From assembly GCF_964026475.1 (NCBI RefSeq), contig NZ_OZ032151.1, positions 1,415,615-1,479,614 of the forward strand: a stretch of DNA of 64,000 nucleotides, in the 5' to 3' direction. The notes under the pieces are model-generated. The model was not told the origin of the DNA. It searched no databases and saw nothing but the letters and a program-made list of their open reading frames with translations. The position numbers and the translations under genes were made by a program. The stretch comes from Candidatus Tisiphia endosymbiont of Nemotelus nigrinus. GTDB taxonomy: Bacteria > Pseudomonadota > Alphaproteobacteria > Rickettsiales > Rickettsiaceae. Of this stretch, positions 27,741 through 37,200 are shown piece by piece. The first letter of the stretch is position 1. Every line of letters starts with the position of its first letter.

Positions 27741-29276
27741 ATGGTTCAAAATATTATTAAGTATAGTAATTTACTGAAATATTTGGTTATAGTTCTTCTG
27801 ATGAGCCTATGGTTGGCATCTTCTGTTTTGGCTGAAAATATTCCGTTAAATCAAGTTTCATTAACTGAGGATACTGAGGAAGATAGCAATTTACAGTCAG
27901 TGGCAGTAAAAGCTGAATCCTATAAATATAGTTTTGCAGATATTGTTGAACCGCTTATTCCAGCTGTAGTAAATGTTTACACGGTACAATATAGTCAAAA
28001 ATCAGAAGATGCTCATAAAAAATCTTTTGAATATTTTCCGTTTGATTATTTAAATGAGCTTTTGGAGCGTTTTAATCTACCTTTTAATTTTGATGAGATG
28101 TATTCAAATCCTAAATCTGTTCCCCTTGGTTCTGGTTTTATTATAGATCAGGCTGGTTTTATTGTTACCAACTATCATGTAGTTGCTAATGCAGATGAGA
28201 TTCACGTAAAATTAACTGATAATAGAGAGATGTCAGCTAAATTAGTAGGTAGTGATCAAAAAACCGATCTTGCTCTTTTAAAAATTGAGGCAGAAGCTCC
28301 TTTGCCTTTTGTAAAATTTGGTGATTCTGGTAAGGCTAGGGTGGGGGATTGGGTTATTGCGATCGGTAATCCTTTTGGTAGACTTGGGGGAACTGTAACT
28401 GTTGGTATCATATCTTCAAAAGGACGCGACATTGATAGTGGTATAGTGGATGATTTTATACAAACTGATGCGGCTATTAATAACGGTAATTCTGGTGGAC
28501 CAATGTTTAATATTAATGGTGAAGTTATAGGAGTCAATACGGTAATGTTTTCACCTTCTGGAACTAATATTGGTATTGGATTTGCCATTCCATCTAATAC
28601 CACCAAATCAATTATCAACCAATTAAGGCAAAATGGGAAAATTAATCGCGGTGGGCTTGGAGTAATAATTCAAGAAGTAACTAATGAAATAGCTGAAGGA
28701 TTTGGGCTAAAAGAAACCTCAGGAGCATTAGTAGTTGAAGTGCAAAAAGATGGTTCAGGTGAAAAATTTGGCATAAAGCCTGGAGATGTAATAATAGAGT
28801 TTGCTGGACAACCAATAAAAACTCCAAGAAGGTTACAGATACTGGTTGCTGAAGCTACCGTTGATCAAGAAGTAAAAATTGTTGTCATACGTGATGGTAA
28901 GAATCAAGAGCTAAATGGTAAGATTAGTCAGGAAGAGGAGTCAGAGCCTATAAAAGTAAGCGATAAGGTAAGTGATAAAGCATCTATTGTAAAAAGTAAT
29001 ATTACTTTCAGTAATTTATCCGATAATCTTAAACGAAAATTTGCCATTGCTAGTAAAGTTAATGGTATTATTGTAACTGACCTTCCTAAGGATGGAAAAA
29101 ACTATAAATTTAAAATTGGTGATTTAGTAGTATCCTGTAATCAGCAGCCGATAGTTTCGATAGAGCAATTAAATTTATTATATGAGAATGCACGAAATAT
29201 TAAAAAACAAAATATAATTTTGTTGGTACAGAGACGGGGGATATCTCTGTTTATAGCTTTGCCGGTAACAAATTGA
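27741..29276 (+). CDS. degP: periplasmic serine endoprotease DegP/HtrA
   Basis: 511 aa. Signal peptide or N-terminal anchor (about 11-31, ending SVLAEN). Trypsin-like domain with the full triad: His146 (TNYHVVANADEI), Asp176 (DQKTDLALLKI) and Ser251 (NNGNSGGPMFN). PDZ1 starts about residue 300 (GGLGVIIQEVTNEIAEGFGL) and PDZ2 about 415. Both PDZ domains are present, as in DegP/DegQ. It follows hflKC, a usual arrangement in alphaproteobacteria. Confidence 0.95.
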   Translation: MVQNIIKYSNLLKYLVIVLLMSLWLASSVLAENIPLNQVSLTEDTEEDSNLQSVAVKAESYKYSFADIVEPLIPAVVNVYTVQYSQKSEDAHKKSFEYFPFDYLNELLERFNLPFNFDEMYSNPKSVPLGSGFIIDQAGFIVTNYHVVANADEIHVKLTDNREMSAKLVGSDQKTDLALLKIEAEAPLPFVKFGDSGKARVGDWVIAIGNPFGRLGGTVTVGIISSKGRDIDSGIVDDFIQTDAAINNGNSGGPMFNINGEVIGVNTVMFSPSGTNIGIGFAIPSNTTKSIINQLRQNGKINRGGLGVIIQEVTNEIAEGFGLKETSGALVVEVQKDGSGEKFGIKPGDVIIEFAGQPIKTPRRLQILVAEATVDQEVKIVVIRDGKNQELNGKISQEEESEPIKVSDKVSDKASIVKSNITFSNLSDNLKRKFAIASKVNGIIVTDLPKDGKNYKFKIGDLVVSCNQQPIVSIEQLNLLYENARNIKKQNIILLVQRRGISLFIALPVTN

Positions 29277-29348
29277 CTTATACTCTTCTGCTTTGAAGAA
29301 TTGGTTTTTGAAAATATCAGGGACTCGCCTACTTTAAGAACGAACAAC

Positions 29349-29449
29349 CGTCATCGCGAGCCACGAAGTGGCGTGGCGATCCAAATAAACAGCGTGCTGT
29401 TGCAACTTTTGGATTGCTTCGTCGTCTAAAGTGGCTTCTCGCAATGACG
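29349..29449. repeat. palindromic repeat, GTCATTGCGAG family (copy 4)
   Basis: CGTCATCGCGAGCCACGAAG at the left; right end CTTCTCGCAATGACG. Inner arms GGCGATCC and GGATTGCTTCGTCG flank a loop resembling that of the copy at 42954. It lies directly after degP. Confidence 0.87.
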
Positions 29450-29466
29450 ATGGGTGAAAATACTTC

Positions 29467-29553
29467 TGTCATTGCGAAACCATGTAGTGGTTGCGGCAAT
29501 CCATTATTCATTAGACTGGATTGCTTCGTCGGCTACGCCTTCTCGCAATGACG
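29467..29553. repeat. palindromic repeat, GTCATTGCGAG family (copy 5)
   Basis: TGTCATTGCGAAACCATG at the left and CTTCTCGCAATGACGC at the right, with GGCAATCCATT and GGATTGCTTCGTCGG inside. Tandem to copy 4 with a gap of 17 bases. Confidence 0.87.
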
Positions 29554-29602
29554 CCGGTTATTTTCCCACAACCTTTAAGGGTAAATACTAATTGGGTTAA
29601 TA

Positions 29603-29751
29603 ATAGACTTACTGCATAAGTCAATCTAGTTGGTGATTTTGTCGTCGAAACTCGCCTCCGCTCCTCACGTACGTCTGTGTACGCGAAGGTAGCAGGCTTC
29701 GTTTCTCCTAAAAATCCCTCAACTATCTTTGATTTATGCAGCAAGTCTAAT
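29603..29751. repeat. palindromic element with TTAGACTTGCTGCATAA ends
   Basis: The left end AATAGACTTACTGCATAAGT and right end GATTTATGCAGCAAGTCTAA are imperfect inverted repeats enclosing about 110 bases. The minus strand of the core is open and would read LGETKPATFAYTDVREERRR. This recalls the protein-coding rickettsial palindromic elements, but I cannot assign a numbered RPE family. A diverged piece of the core recurs at 55139-55200. Confidence 0.65.
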
Positions 29752-29789
29752 AAATCTGCTTTTTAAATTTTTAAAATATAATTTTCACT

Positions 29790-30545
29790 ATGGATAATAA
29801 TGTTAAAATATCAGTATTAAGTTTTTATAGTTTCACGAAACTAGAAAATCTTGAAGTTTTACTACCAAAAATTTTACATCTTGGCAAGAAAAGAGGCGTT
29901 AGAGGTACTATTCTTTTAGCTCCTGAAGGGTTTAATGGTTCAATTTCTGGTACAAAAGAACAGGTAAGTTTTTTACTAGATGAAATTATCAGCCTTACGT
30001 TAGCAGAAGATGTGAATATTAAAATAAATTACTGTGATATCCATCCTTTCCAAAAATTAAGGGTAAGACTTAAAAAAGAAATTATTGCTATGGCAGTTGG
30101 AGATATTGATATTGCCAATCTTAAGGGAAAGTATATTGAGCCAAATGATTGGGACAAGTTTATTAGCCAAAATAATGTGGTAGTAATAGATACTAGGAAT
30201 GACTATGAAGTGTGTATAGGTACTTTTAAGGGTGCTATAGACCCAAAGACCGAGACATTTAAGCAATTCCCAAAATGGGTAGAACAAAATAAAGACTTAC
30301 TCGTTGGCAAGAAAATAGCGATGTATTGTACTGGTGGAATTAGGTGTGAAAAATCAACAGCCTATTTGAAAAAACTTGGCTTTAATGATGTGTACCATCT
30401 TAAAGGGGGGATATTACAATATTTAGAAACTACCCATAATCGTAGCAATCTATGGCAGGGAGAATGTTTTGTATTTGATGATAGGAGAGCTGTAGCAAGT
30501 GACTTATCACCAGCTGAAGGGCATTGGTTGCAACGTGGTGACTGA
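29790..30545 (+). CDS. trhO: tRNA uridine-34 hydroxylase TrhO (rhodanese family, UPF0176)
   Basis: Oxygen-dependent hydroxylation of U34 in certain tRNAs, the first step toward 5-(carboxy)methoxyuridine. 251 aa: N-terminal acylphosphatase-like region (about 1-95), then a rhodanese domain with the catalytic loop [12 protein letters not shown]. Cys180 is the active cysteine. Conserved [14 protein letters not shown] is at 41-54. It is short at the C terminus compared with E. coli YceA (about 350 aa), as in other alphaproteobacteria. Stand-alone gene. Confidence 0.92.
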   Translation: MDNNVKISVLSFYSFTKLENLEVLLPKILHLGKKRGVRGTILLAPEGFNGSISGTKEQVSFLLDEIISLTLAEDVNIKINYCDIHPFQKLRVRLKKEIIAMAVGDIDIANLKGKYIEPNDWDKFISQNNVVVIDTRNDYEVCIGTFKGAIDPKTETFKQFPKWVEQNKDLLVGKKIAMYCTGGIRCEKSTAYLKKLGFNDVYHLKGGILQYLETTHNRSNLWQGECFVFDDRRAVASDLSPAEGHWLQRGD

Positions 30546-30697
30546 TATAGATGTACTCTGTCATTTGAGTATATAGTCTTTCCATCAGAAATGCTAAGAA
30601 TTAAGAATAAATCAAAAAATTAAAACCTTAACAAAAAATTTTTGCATAAAATTTGGGGATTTGATTTTTGGAGTAAATTTTTTGTTATAAAACGCTA

Positions 30698-31553
30698 GGT
30701 TCTGTGAAGTTTTCTAACGAAGCCATATAAAAGCTCCAACAAATTGCAAAAAAGACAAGAAAGCAGTAGCAGTTTTATCAAATCTCGAAAAAATTCGTCT
30801 AAAATGTTTAATTTTACCAAAAAAACATTCGATCGAATGACGTTCTTTATAGATATGTTTATCGTACTCCCTTTGCTGTTTTCGGTTCTTTTTTGATGGA
30901 ATAACAGCTATACAATTTTGCTCTTCAAGCTGCTCAATAAAAGCATTGCTATCATATGCCTTATCGGCAAGGAGCATAGTATTTTTAATATCTTTAACCA
31001 ATGAGTTGGCTTGTGTAATGTCATGTCTTTGACCTGCAGTTAAAATAAACTTTAAAGGATTACCAAGAGCGTCAACTAAGGCATGGATTTTAGTAGTAAA
31101 ACCTCCTTTACTACGCCCTAAAGCTTCTTGATCTTGGCTATCTTTTTTATAACCTGCTGAGCATGCATGGGCACGAACTATAGTAGCGTCAATCATTGTT
31201 GATTCCATGTCAGGATTAGCTTGTACTTGCTCAAACAAATCGGTCCATATTCCTTTATTAGACCAAGTTTTAAACCTCATATGCACTGCTCGCCATGAAC
31301 CATAAACACTCGGTAACAACCGCCATTGGCATCCTGAACGTGTTATGTACCATATTGCTTCAATAAATCGTCTAAGCTTATCCTCATTTCTTGTTTTTAT
31401 ATCTTTTCTTTTTCTTAATATTTCAATAATTTGTTGCCATTCTCTGATTTTTATATGATAATTCATTCCGGTAGTGTTTTTGATTGTCTAAAATAGAAAA
31501 TACACTACCTCTCCTTCTTTTTAATTTATTTTTTTACAAAACTTCACAGAACC
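30698..31553. mobile_element. complete IS5-family insertion sequence
   Basis: 856-bp element bounded by perfect 16-bp terminal inverted repeats GGTTCTGTGAAGTTTT, with TA on both outer sides (30696-30697 and 31554-31555), fitting the TA-type duplication of the IS427/IS1031 branch. It holds one intact transposase gene on the minus strand. Perfect ends and an intact frame suggest a recent insertion. Confidence 0.9.
30714..31466 (-). CDS. IS5-family transposase (IS1031/IS427-like)
   Basis: 250 aa DDE transposase in a single frame (many relatives need a frameshift between two frames). N-terminal DUF4096-like region (RFIEAIWYITRSGCQWRLLP). DDE residues: Asp in TMIDATIVRAH, Asp in NTMLLADKAYDS and Glu in RHSIECFFGKIKHFRRIFSR. 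GRSKGGFTTKIHALVDALG is a strong subgroup signature. No stop or shift is seen, so it is probably active. Confidence 0.94.
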   Translation of the reverse strand: MNYHIKIREWQQIIEILRKRKDIKTRNEDKLRRFIEAIWYITRSGCQWRLLPSVYGSWRAVHMRFKTWSNKGIWTDLFEQVQANPDMESTMIDATIVRAHACSAGYKKDSQDQEALGRSKGGFTTKIHALVDALGNPLKFILTAGQRHDITQANSLVKDIKNTMLLADKAYDSNAFIEQLEEQNCIAVIPSKKNRKQQREYDKHIYKERHSIECFFGKIKHFRRIFSRFDKTATAFLSFLQFVGAFIWLR

Positions 31554-31688
31554 TAATATTTCGGAAATTTTGACATGATGATTTGTTAACGACTTTATAA
31601 TTATTTGATTAATTATCTTTAACTGATAATTTTATGTAGAAAAATTTGTTTTGAGAAGGTGATTAGCAATACACCGTAAGTTCAATCA

Positions 31689-31898
31689 TACAGCCGAAAT
31701 TAACGGATTAATGATGTCTCCTATTACCCCTTTCAAGTAGTTTCTGCCAACTCTACCATAATTTTTAAGATGCCCTATTATCGGCTCTATGGCACTCCGT
31801 CTCTTGATCATTGCCTTATCATCTGAGGATAGTTTTTTTTCTGCAATATGGGCTATACACCTTACCCTTCTCTTTAAAATTATTCCCCTTATAGCCTA
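31689..31898 (-). pseudogene. C-terminal remnant of another IS transposase (IS5/IS1182-like)
   Basis: The minus strand reads IKRRSAIEPIIGHLKNYGRV followed by GRNYLKGVIGDIINPLISAV, then a stop. This is the Glu-containing C-terminal end of an IS5/IS1182-type transposase (RRR-x-AIEPVIGHLK motif). It is unrelated to the intact IS5 gene next to it. The N-terminal part is missing and the tail is degenerate. The rest of 31554-32021 shows no gene. Confidence 0.7.
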
Positions 31899-32021
31899 AT
31901 ACTACAGTTGTAGATTCTAAAAACTAGAAATTATCATGACTAAAACTATGATACAGTTGTATATTTATACCTAAATTTTAGCAACAATTGTAAAAAAACA
32001 CTCAAATTTCCTATAATTTAT

Positions 32022-32495
32022 TCAATCTACCACTGTAGTACTATGGTTCATTTTAGTTAATATAGTATCAGCTCTTTTCTCAAATGCGTCGACCATTTTT
32101 TCAGTGGCATCAGCAAAGAATATACCAACTAACTTGTCAACTATGGCAAACTTCATCTTAAAATCAATAAAGAACTCTATTTTACTATTACTATCTTCTT
32201 TAGAAAATTGCCATGAATTTTTTAAATATTTAAATGGTCCAGAAATTGCTTCTACTTCAATGTAATAGCTTCGTTTATTCAAATCGTTTGAATAAATAAT
32301 TTTTGATTTATATTTGTCTGAGAAGCCTTTTAACTGAATTACTAATTCAGCTATAATTTCTCCTTTATTCTCTGAGATGATTCTAGCTGCCCTACACCAA
32401 GGTAAGAATTCAGGGTATGACTTAACATCAAGAACTAAGTGAAATACTTCTTGGGCATTATATGGTAGGATTTTAACTTGATGAAAACTTGGCAT
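32022..32495 (-). CDS. RatA/COQ10-type START-domain protein
   Basis: 157 aa SRPBCC (START-like) protein, similar to the family annotated both as RatA toxin and as coenzyme Q-binding COQ10. The N-terminal FHQVKILPYNAQEVFHLVLD and PEFLPWCRAARI are typical. With a ubiquinone chain synthase elsewhere in the window, a role in ubiquinone handling is as plausible as ribosome binding. The name RatA should not be read as proof of a toxin. The gene starts 7 bases after the DUF1674 gene. Confidence 0.85.
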   Translation of the reverse strand: MPSFHQVKILPYNAQEVFHLVLDVKSYPEFLPWCRAARIISENKGEIIAELVIQLKGFSDKYKSKIIYSNDLNKRSYYIEVEAISGPFKYLKNSWQFSKEDSNSKIEFFIDFKMKFAIVDKLVGIFFADATEKMVDAFEKRADTILTKMNHSTTVVD

Positions 32496-32502
32496 AAATT
32501 TT

Positions 32503-32619
32503 TTAAAAATCAGTTACCCTACCTTTATGCTGCCAATCCCCATGAATAGTTGGTTCTTGACCTTTAAAACCACCTATTTCCTTTGGCTTTTCTTTTTTAT
32601 CTTTTATAGTATTATCCAT
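32503..32619 (-). CDS. DUF1674 microprotein (succinate dehydrogenase assembly factor 4-like)
   Basis: A 38-aa open frame with ATG at 32619 and stop at 32503. Its sequence has a lysine-rich N terminus followed by EIGGFKGQEPTIHGDWQHKG and ending RVTDF. This matches the DUF1674/SDHAF4 consensus ([22 protein letters not shown]). SDHAF4 binds the flavinylated succinate dehydrogenase subunit in mitochondria; a similar role is inferred here. It lies 7 bases upstream of the RatA/COQ10 gene in the same direction. The short length makes it easy to miss. Confidence 0.82.
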   Translation of the reverse strand: MDNTIKDKKEKPKEIGGFKGQEPTIHGDWQHKGRVTDF

Positions 32620-32661
32620 AAATGTACTAGTTTTTTCCTATTACGTCTTTTTATTTGCACC

Positions 32662-32739
32662 TATAGCTAACCAAAATAACGTTGCCTTAGCTAAGGGTGA
32701 CAAACATTATCCTGCTAAAACCTTTTTGGGTTAGCTATA
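32662..32739. repeat. TATAGCTAACC inverted-arm repeat
   Basis: TATAGCTAACCAAAATAACG at the left and TTTTTGGGTTAGCTATA at the right form an imperfect palindrome of 78 bases. Its end lies 2 bases from the bamA stop codon. The same arms enclose GTCATTGCGAG repeats at 44899 and 51765. Confidence 0.7.
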
Positions 32740-32741
32740 TG

Positions 32742-35057
32742 TTAAAAATGTGTAGAAAACTTTAGATGGAAAGTTTGTTTATCATCATAAGGTTTCTTCT
32801 TAATTGGCCAAGCCCAGTCCATTCTGATAGGTGCAAAGCGAGTGACCCATATAAAACCTACCCCAACAGAAGCACGAAGCGACTTGTCATTATAAAAACT
32901 ATCAGCTGTATAAATACTTTTAGAATTTAATCCTACACCCCACAGACTACCAGCATCCATAAAAACAGCACCAGTCAAATTAAAGTCTTCTGGTAAACCG
33001 GTTGGGAAGTTAAGTTCTGTTGAAACGGTATAATATTTCTCTCCACCAAGACCTTCATTTGTTCTTTTTTCTCTAGGACCTATCCCACTTGCAGCAAATC
33101 CTCTAAGACTATAATCACCCAAATTAAAGCGATCAGAAATTCTGACAGTTTTGCCTCCTATACCCATAATGTTACCGATACTAGTTGAAAGTTTTAAAGT
33201 AAACTTATTATTAATAAAAGATTTAAAATACTTACCATCTATGTCATGTTTTAAATATTTATTATTTCCTCCAACACCAGCAAATTCCTGGGTACCACTA
33301 ATAACATAACCATTTTTAGGAACAATCCTACTATCAAGCTGATCGTAAGTGATAGTATGTCCGATAGCTGATGTAAGGAATTTTCCCATCTGTTCATTTA
33401 AGAATATAGAGCTTGAATTGCCTGGAGAGTTTAGTATTTCTCTTTTAATAGTATGATCAATTTCATGACTTAAATCTTCTGCAATATCATAACCAAGAGA
33501 AGTTTTAAGTCCTATAGATTTTAACGTATAATTTTGATCTCCTTGTGAAAGGAATGAAGTACCACGACCACTATGATTCTTGAAAGCATTAAAGCCTAGC
33601 GATAAGTTTCTATCAAGAAAATGAGGTTCGGTTATACCGCCGTAGTAACTGATACTTTTCTTTCCTACTTGTACTCCAGCATTTAATAATTTTCCGGTAC
33701 CAATTAAATTGCGTTCCAAGAATGATACACGTCCGAACAATCCTCCTGCTGTGTTATAGCCAGCATCAAAACTAATTGATGATGTTGATTTTTCCTCAAC
33801 ATCAATATTAATATCATATTTATCTCTTCGGGCTGTTGGGGTGACGCTAATAAGTATTTTTTCGAAATAATCTAAATTACGTAAATTTCGTTCACCTTTC
33901 TCGATATAAGAACGATTAAATATATCTCCTTCAGAAATTTTAAATTCTCGCCTAATAACTTTATCTTCAGTCTTTAGATTATTAGTAATATTAATTTGAT
34001 TAATATACACTTTATCTGCCTTATCTATAACAAATTTAACATCGACAGTATGATCAGGATTTTTACTATCTGTATCAGGGTAAACACTAATTCCTGGATA
34101 CCCCTGACTGGCAAAATGTTCAGAGAGTTTATTGGTTATTTTATTTAAACGATTAATATTGAATGTCTCACCGGAAGTAACATTAATATATTTGTTAATT
34201 TCATTTAGATCAATATTAGGTAATTTATGGTCAATAGTAATGTTACCAAAATTATATTTTGCTCCCTCTTCAATAGAATAAGTGATGGTAAAATATTCCT
34301 TGGTTTGATTTAGTTCTGCTGTAACAGAAATAACACGGAAATCAGCAAACCCCACTGACTGATAGAATTCCTTTAGCAATTCTTTATCATATTCCAAACG
34401 GTCTGGATCGTAGGTATCATTAGTTTCTAAAAAACTAAACCATTTTGATTGTTTCGTTAGGATAACAGATTGTAGTTCATTAGTACGGTAATTATTATTT
34501 CCTTGGAAATAAATCTGTTTAACAGTTGTTTTAGGTCCTTCTGCAATATCAAAAGTAACTTTTACTCGGTCATTCTCAAGCTTTTCAATTTGTGGGGTAA
34601 CAGTTGTCGAATAACGACCGGAGCGTTTGTACATCTCTTTAATTTTTTCGACATCTAGCTGAATTTTAGCCAAACTCATTGATTCGCCAGACATAGTAAG
34701 CACTTCTTTTGATAATACGGAGGTTTTGATTTTAGAATTACCTTTGAATATTACCTTAGTAACAAAAGGAGTTTCTGATACAGTAACTATCAAATTACCA
34801 CCATTTACTAATTTAATAGTTATATTCTCAAATAAAGATGTTGCGTAAAGATTTTTGATGGCCTCATCTTCTTTTGATGCACTATATTCTTCTCCCACTC
34901 GAAGTTTTAAGTAATTTTCAATAGTCGAACTTTCAATCCTTTTGTTACCTTGAATAGTGATTTTTTTAACATACTCAGCTGATAAAGCGGAGATATTATA
35001 TAAAATAGTTGTTGCCAAAATAGCTAGTTTAATGGTCGATTTGACTTTTGTTTTCAC
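32742..35057 (-). CDS. bamA: outer-membrane protein assembly factor BamA
   Basis: Central component of the BAM complex. 771 aa: signal peptide (about 1-26, ending ALSAEYV), five POTRA domains (about 27-425, first beginning KKITIQGNKRIESSTIENYL) and a 16-strand barrel. The conserved barrel segments FNLGDYSLRGFAASGIGPRE (the VRGF/LRGF loop-6 motif) and the terminal Phe (KFSTHF) are present. It lies 51 bases downstream of rseP, the normal order in Proteobacteria. Confidence 0.96.
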   Translation of the reverse strand: MKTKVKSTIKLAILATTILYNISALSAEYVKKITIQGNKRIESSTIENYLKLRVGEEYSASKEDEAIKNLYATSLFENITIKLVNGGNLIVTVSETPFVTKVIFKGNSKIKTSVLSKEVLTMSGESMSLAKIQLDVEKIKEMYKRSGRYSTTVTPQIEKLENDRVKVTFDIAEGPKTTVKQIYFQGNNNYRTNELQSVILTKQSKWFSFLETNDTYDPDRLEYDKELLKEFYQSVGFADFRVISVTAELNQTKEYFTITYSIEEGAKYNFGNITIDHKLPNIDLNEINKYINVTSGETFNINRLNKITNKLSEHFASQGYPGISVYPDTDSKNPDHTVDVKFVIDKADKVYINQINITNNLKTEDKVIRREFKISEGDIFNRSYIEKGERNLRNLDYFEKILISVTPTARRDKYDINIDVEEKSTSSISFDAGYNTAGGLFGRVSFLERNLIGTGKLLNAGVQVGKKSISYYGGITEPHFLDRNLSLGFNAFKNHSGRGTSFLSQGDQNYTLKSIGLKTSLGYDIAEDLSHEIDHTIKREILNSPGNSSSIFLNEQMGKFLTSAIGHTITYDQLDSRIVPKNGYVISGTQEFAGVGGNNKYLKHDIDGKYFKSFINNKFTLKLSTSIGNIMGIGGKTVRISDRFNLGDYSLRGFAASGIGPREKRTNEGLGGEKYYTVSTELNFPTGLPEDFNLTGAVFMDAGSLWGVGLNSKSIYTADSFYNDKSLRASVGVGFIWVTRFAPIRMDWAWPIKKKPYDDKQTFHLKFSTHF

Positions 35058-35108
35058 AAGAACCTTCTTTATATTTTAATTTTAGAGTAACCAACATGGT
35101 TAACTTAA

Positions 35109-36209
35109 TCATTTAAAAACTAAGTTTTTTATATCATTTGACAGAGAAATTACAATAAGAAAAATAATTATCCCCATACCTAATATTAGTATAACATTTT
35201 TTATTGCACCACTAAGTGTTTTTCTAAAAATTATTTGATATATTATAAATACTAAATGTCCGCCATCCAAAACTGGAATTGGTAGCAAATTAATTAAACC
35301 TAGATTAATTGATATCATAGCGACAAATAGAGCAAAATTTGCTACCCCTTGTTCTAAAGATTTTCCTGATTCTTTAGCAATGGTAATTGGTCCACCAATT
35401 TCATTTAACGCTCTTGTCCCCATTAGCATTTGTCCGAAGTGTTTCAAAATTAGATCTGAGATATAAATAACGTCTACAGAACCTTGATAGATACTTTGGA
35501 AAATATTCATTTTAATGTAAATAGGTTCATTTCTAGCAATAATTCCTATATAAGGTCTTTTCAGGTTAGCTTGATTATCCATGTTTATCTCTGCAGGAGT
35601 TATAGAGATATTAATAACCTTATCATTTCTTTCAACCAAAAGATGGAGAGGTTTGATCCCATTGGTCAATAGATTGCTATGTAAATCAGCAAAATTGTTG
35701 ATTTTATTATTATTAACTATAATAATTTTATCGTTTTTTGCAAGTCCAGCTAGTTCTGCGGGGGAATTAGCTACCACTTCACCAATTATTGGCGGTATCT
35801 CTACTTGACCGTGAGAAAAATAAATAGTTGTGAATATCAGGATGGCTAACAAGTAATTAGCTATAGGTCCAGCTGCTATAATTAAGAACTGGGCATAGAG
35901 AGGCTTACTAAGAAAGGCATACTGTGTACGCAAATGCTTTGAAGAATTGCTTTCACAAGAATTGGATTTTTCAGGTGATGTAAGGTCAAATCCATAAATT
36001 TTAACATAACCACCGAAGGGTAGAATACAAATCTTCCATTTCACCCCATCTTTGTCTATTTTAGAGAACAGTTCCTTGCCAAAACCTATTGAGAACTCCT
36101 CGACCTTTACTCCAAATATTTTAGCTACGTAATAATGACCAAACTCATGAATAAATACTAATAAGCTGATGGTCAGGATAAATCCGAATATTGATAACAT
36201 ACAACTCAT
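35109..36209 (-). CDS. rseP: RIP metalloprotease RseP (site-2 protease family)
   Basis: Intramembrane zinc protease, 366 aa. The active-site HEFGH is at residues 21-25 in the first helix; the third zinc ligand region LPIPVLDGGHLVF is near the C terminus. One PDZ domain (about 130-210, IGEVVANSPAELAGLAKNDK) rather than the tandem pair of E. coli RseP, as in many alphaproteobacteria. It lies upstream of bamA in one direction. Substrate in this organism is not known. Confidence 0.94.
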   Translation of the reverse strand: MSCMLSIFGFILTISLLVFIHEFGHYYVAKIFGVKVEEFSIGFGKELFSKIDKDGVKWKICILPFGGYVKIYGFDLTSPEKSNSCESNSSKHLRTQYAFLSKPLYAQFLIIAAGPIANYLLAILIFTTIYFSHGQVEIPPIIGEVVANSPAELAGLAKNDKIIIVNNNKINNFADLHSNLLTNGIKPLHLLVERNDKVINISITPAEINMDNQANLKRPYIGIIARNEPIYIKMNIFQSIYQGSVDVIYISDLILKHFGQMLMGTRALNEIGGPITIAKESGKSLEQGVANFALFVAMISINLGLINLLPIPVLDGGHLVFIIYQIIFRKTLSGAIKNVILILGMGIIIFLIVISLSNDIKNLVFK

Positions 36210-36297
36210 TATTTTAAAGAGGTTTACTAAGTTATAGTTTTTTGCTATAGCTATAGAGCAAGTGATAACAAATATTATTTATGTATAGCTAACTCGA

Positions 36298-36466
36298 CTA
36301 GGAGACTGTCGGAGATAACTAATTAATTATATTTTGAGCTATTTTTCGGCGAGAATAAATAGGATTTTTGAAGGAATAGTGTATCTATTTCAAGAAAATT
36401 CTGTTTATTAGTAGCCAAAAAGAGCCAAATATAGAATTACTTTAGTTATTTTTGACAGCCTCCTAG
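36298..36466. repeat. 169-bp element with CTAGGAG inverted ends
   Basis: The left end CTAGGAGACTGTCGGAGATA and the right end, whose reverse complement starts CTAGGAGGCTGTCAAAAATA, are imperfect terminal inverted repeats of about 25 bases. No coding content. One end of the same family recurs at 60220-60244. It is located upstream of both rseP and nusB. Confidence 0.7.
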
Positions 36467-36475
36467 CTATTGCTC

Positions 36476-36579
36476 CGTCATTGCGAGGAGTCGTTTTACG
36501 GCGACGAAGCAATCCAAGAAAACGATTAGATTTGGATTGCTTCGTCGTGCTTCGCTTCGCTACTCCTCTCAATGAGACG
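36476..36579. repeat. palindromic repeat, GTCATTGCGAG family (copy 6)
   Basis: CGTCATTGCGAGGAGTCG at the left, ACTCCTCTCAATGAGACGG at the right (diverged), with GGCGACGAAGCAATCC and GGATTGCTTCGTCG arms. It begins 9 bases after the CTAGGAG element. Further on, TTGTCATTCCACGCA and GTAGGGATGACATTA (36611-36668) make another short inverted pair of the type common in Rickettsia. Confidence 0.82.
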
Positions 36580-36702
36580 GTAGTTTGTTATCGGATAGCC
36601 ATACGAACCATTGTCATTCCACGCAAGCAGTAATGTATAATATCCGATGCTGAAGTAGGGATGACATTAACCTGCATTGATATTACTAAATTGAAAAATT
36701 TT

Positions 36703-37200
36703 ATGACCTCAACCAAGATTAATACCAAAACAATAGCCCGCATTGCTGCGGTACAAGCAATCTATCAGTATAAACCAAAAAGCCCTGATCAAAACATAGA
36801 TCGAATCATACAACAAACTATTCAATTTTATCAAGATGAGCGAGCAGCTAATAATTTAACAACTAATTTAAACAAACCAATAAAAGTAAAATTAAGTATA
36901 AGCTATTTTGAGTTGTTAGTAAAGTCTGTAGTTGTAAATTTACCTCAAATTGATAAGATGATATCAAGGCATTTAACATCTGAATGGCAACTTACTAGCC
37001 TGCCTATTCTACTTCTTGCTCTTTTGCGTGTAGCAATTTGTGAATTACAATTTTTTCCAAATGTGCCAAATAAAGTGGTAATTAATGAATTCACTGATAT
37101 TACAAGTGATATGTTAAGTGAGAACGAGGTTGGTTTTGTTAATTCTGTATTAGACAAAATTGCCAAAGAATCTAGTGAGGTTATGTCCCATGACGTCTAA
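36703..37200 (+). CDS. nusB: transcription antitermination protein NusB
   Basis: All-helical RNA-binding protein of the rRNA antitermination complex (165 aa from the ATG at 36703). That start gives [20 protein letters not shown], the normal NusB N terminus; an ATG at 36661 would add 14 residues and begin within a repeat. The C-terminal [20 protein letters not shown] and [12 protein letters not shown] are family motifs. It overlaps rlmE by 11 bases. Confidence 0.92.
   Translation: MTSTKINTKTIARIAAVQAIYQYKPKSPDQNIDRIIQQTIQFYQDERAANNLTTNLNKPIKVKLSISYFELLVKSVVVNLPQIDKMISRHLTSEWQLTSLPILLLALLRVAICELQFFPNVPNKVVINEFTDITSDMLSENEVGFVNSVLDKIAKESSEVMSHDV

Noticed and set aside
29329..29511. 60-aa minus-strand frame after degP
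   Set aside because: It consists of palindromic repeat sequence only.
27621..29553. Possible CRISPR array from repeated GTCATTGCGAG units
   Set aside because: The units are large palindromes with uneven spacing, scattered through the window; no uniform spacers or cas genes.
32022..32495. Calling the RatA-family gene a toxin of a TA pair with its upstream microgene
   Set aside because: The upstream gene is DUF1674, not an antitoxin such as RatB, and the family includes COQ10-type lipid-binding proteins.
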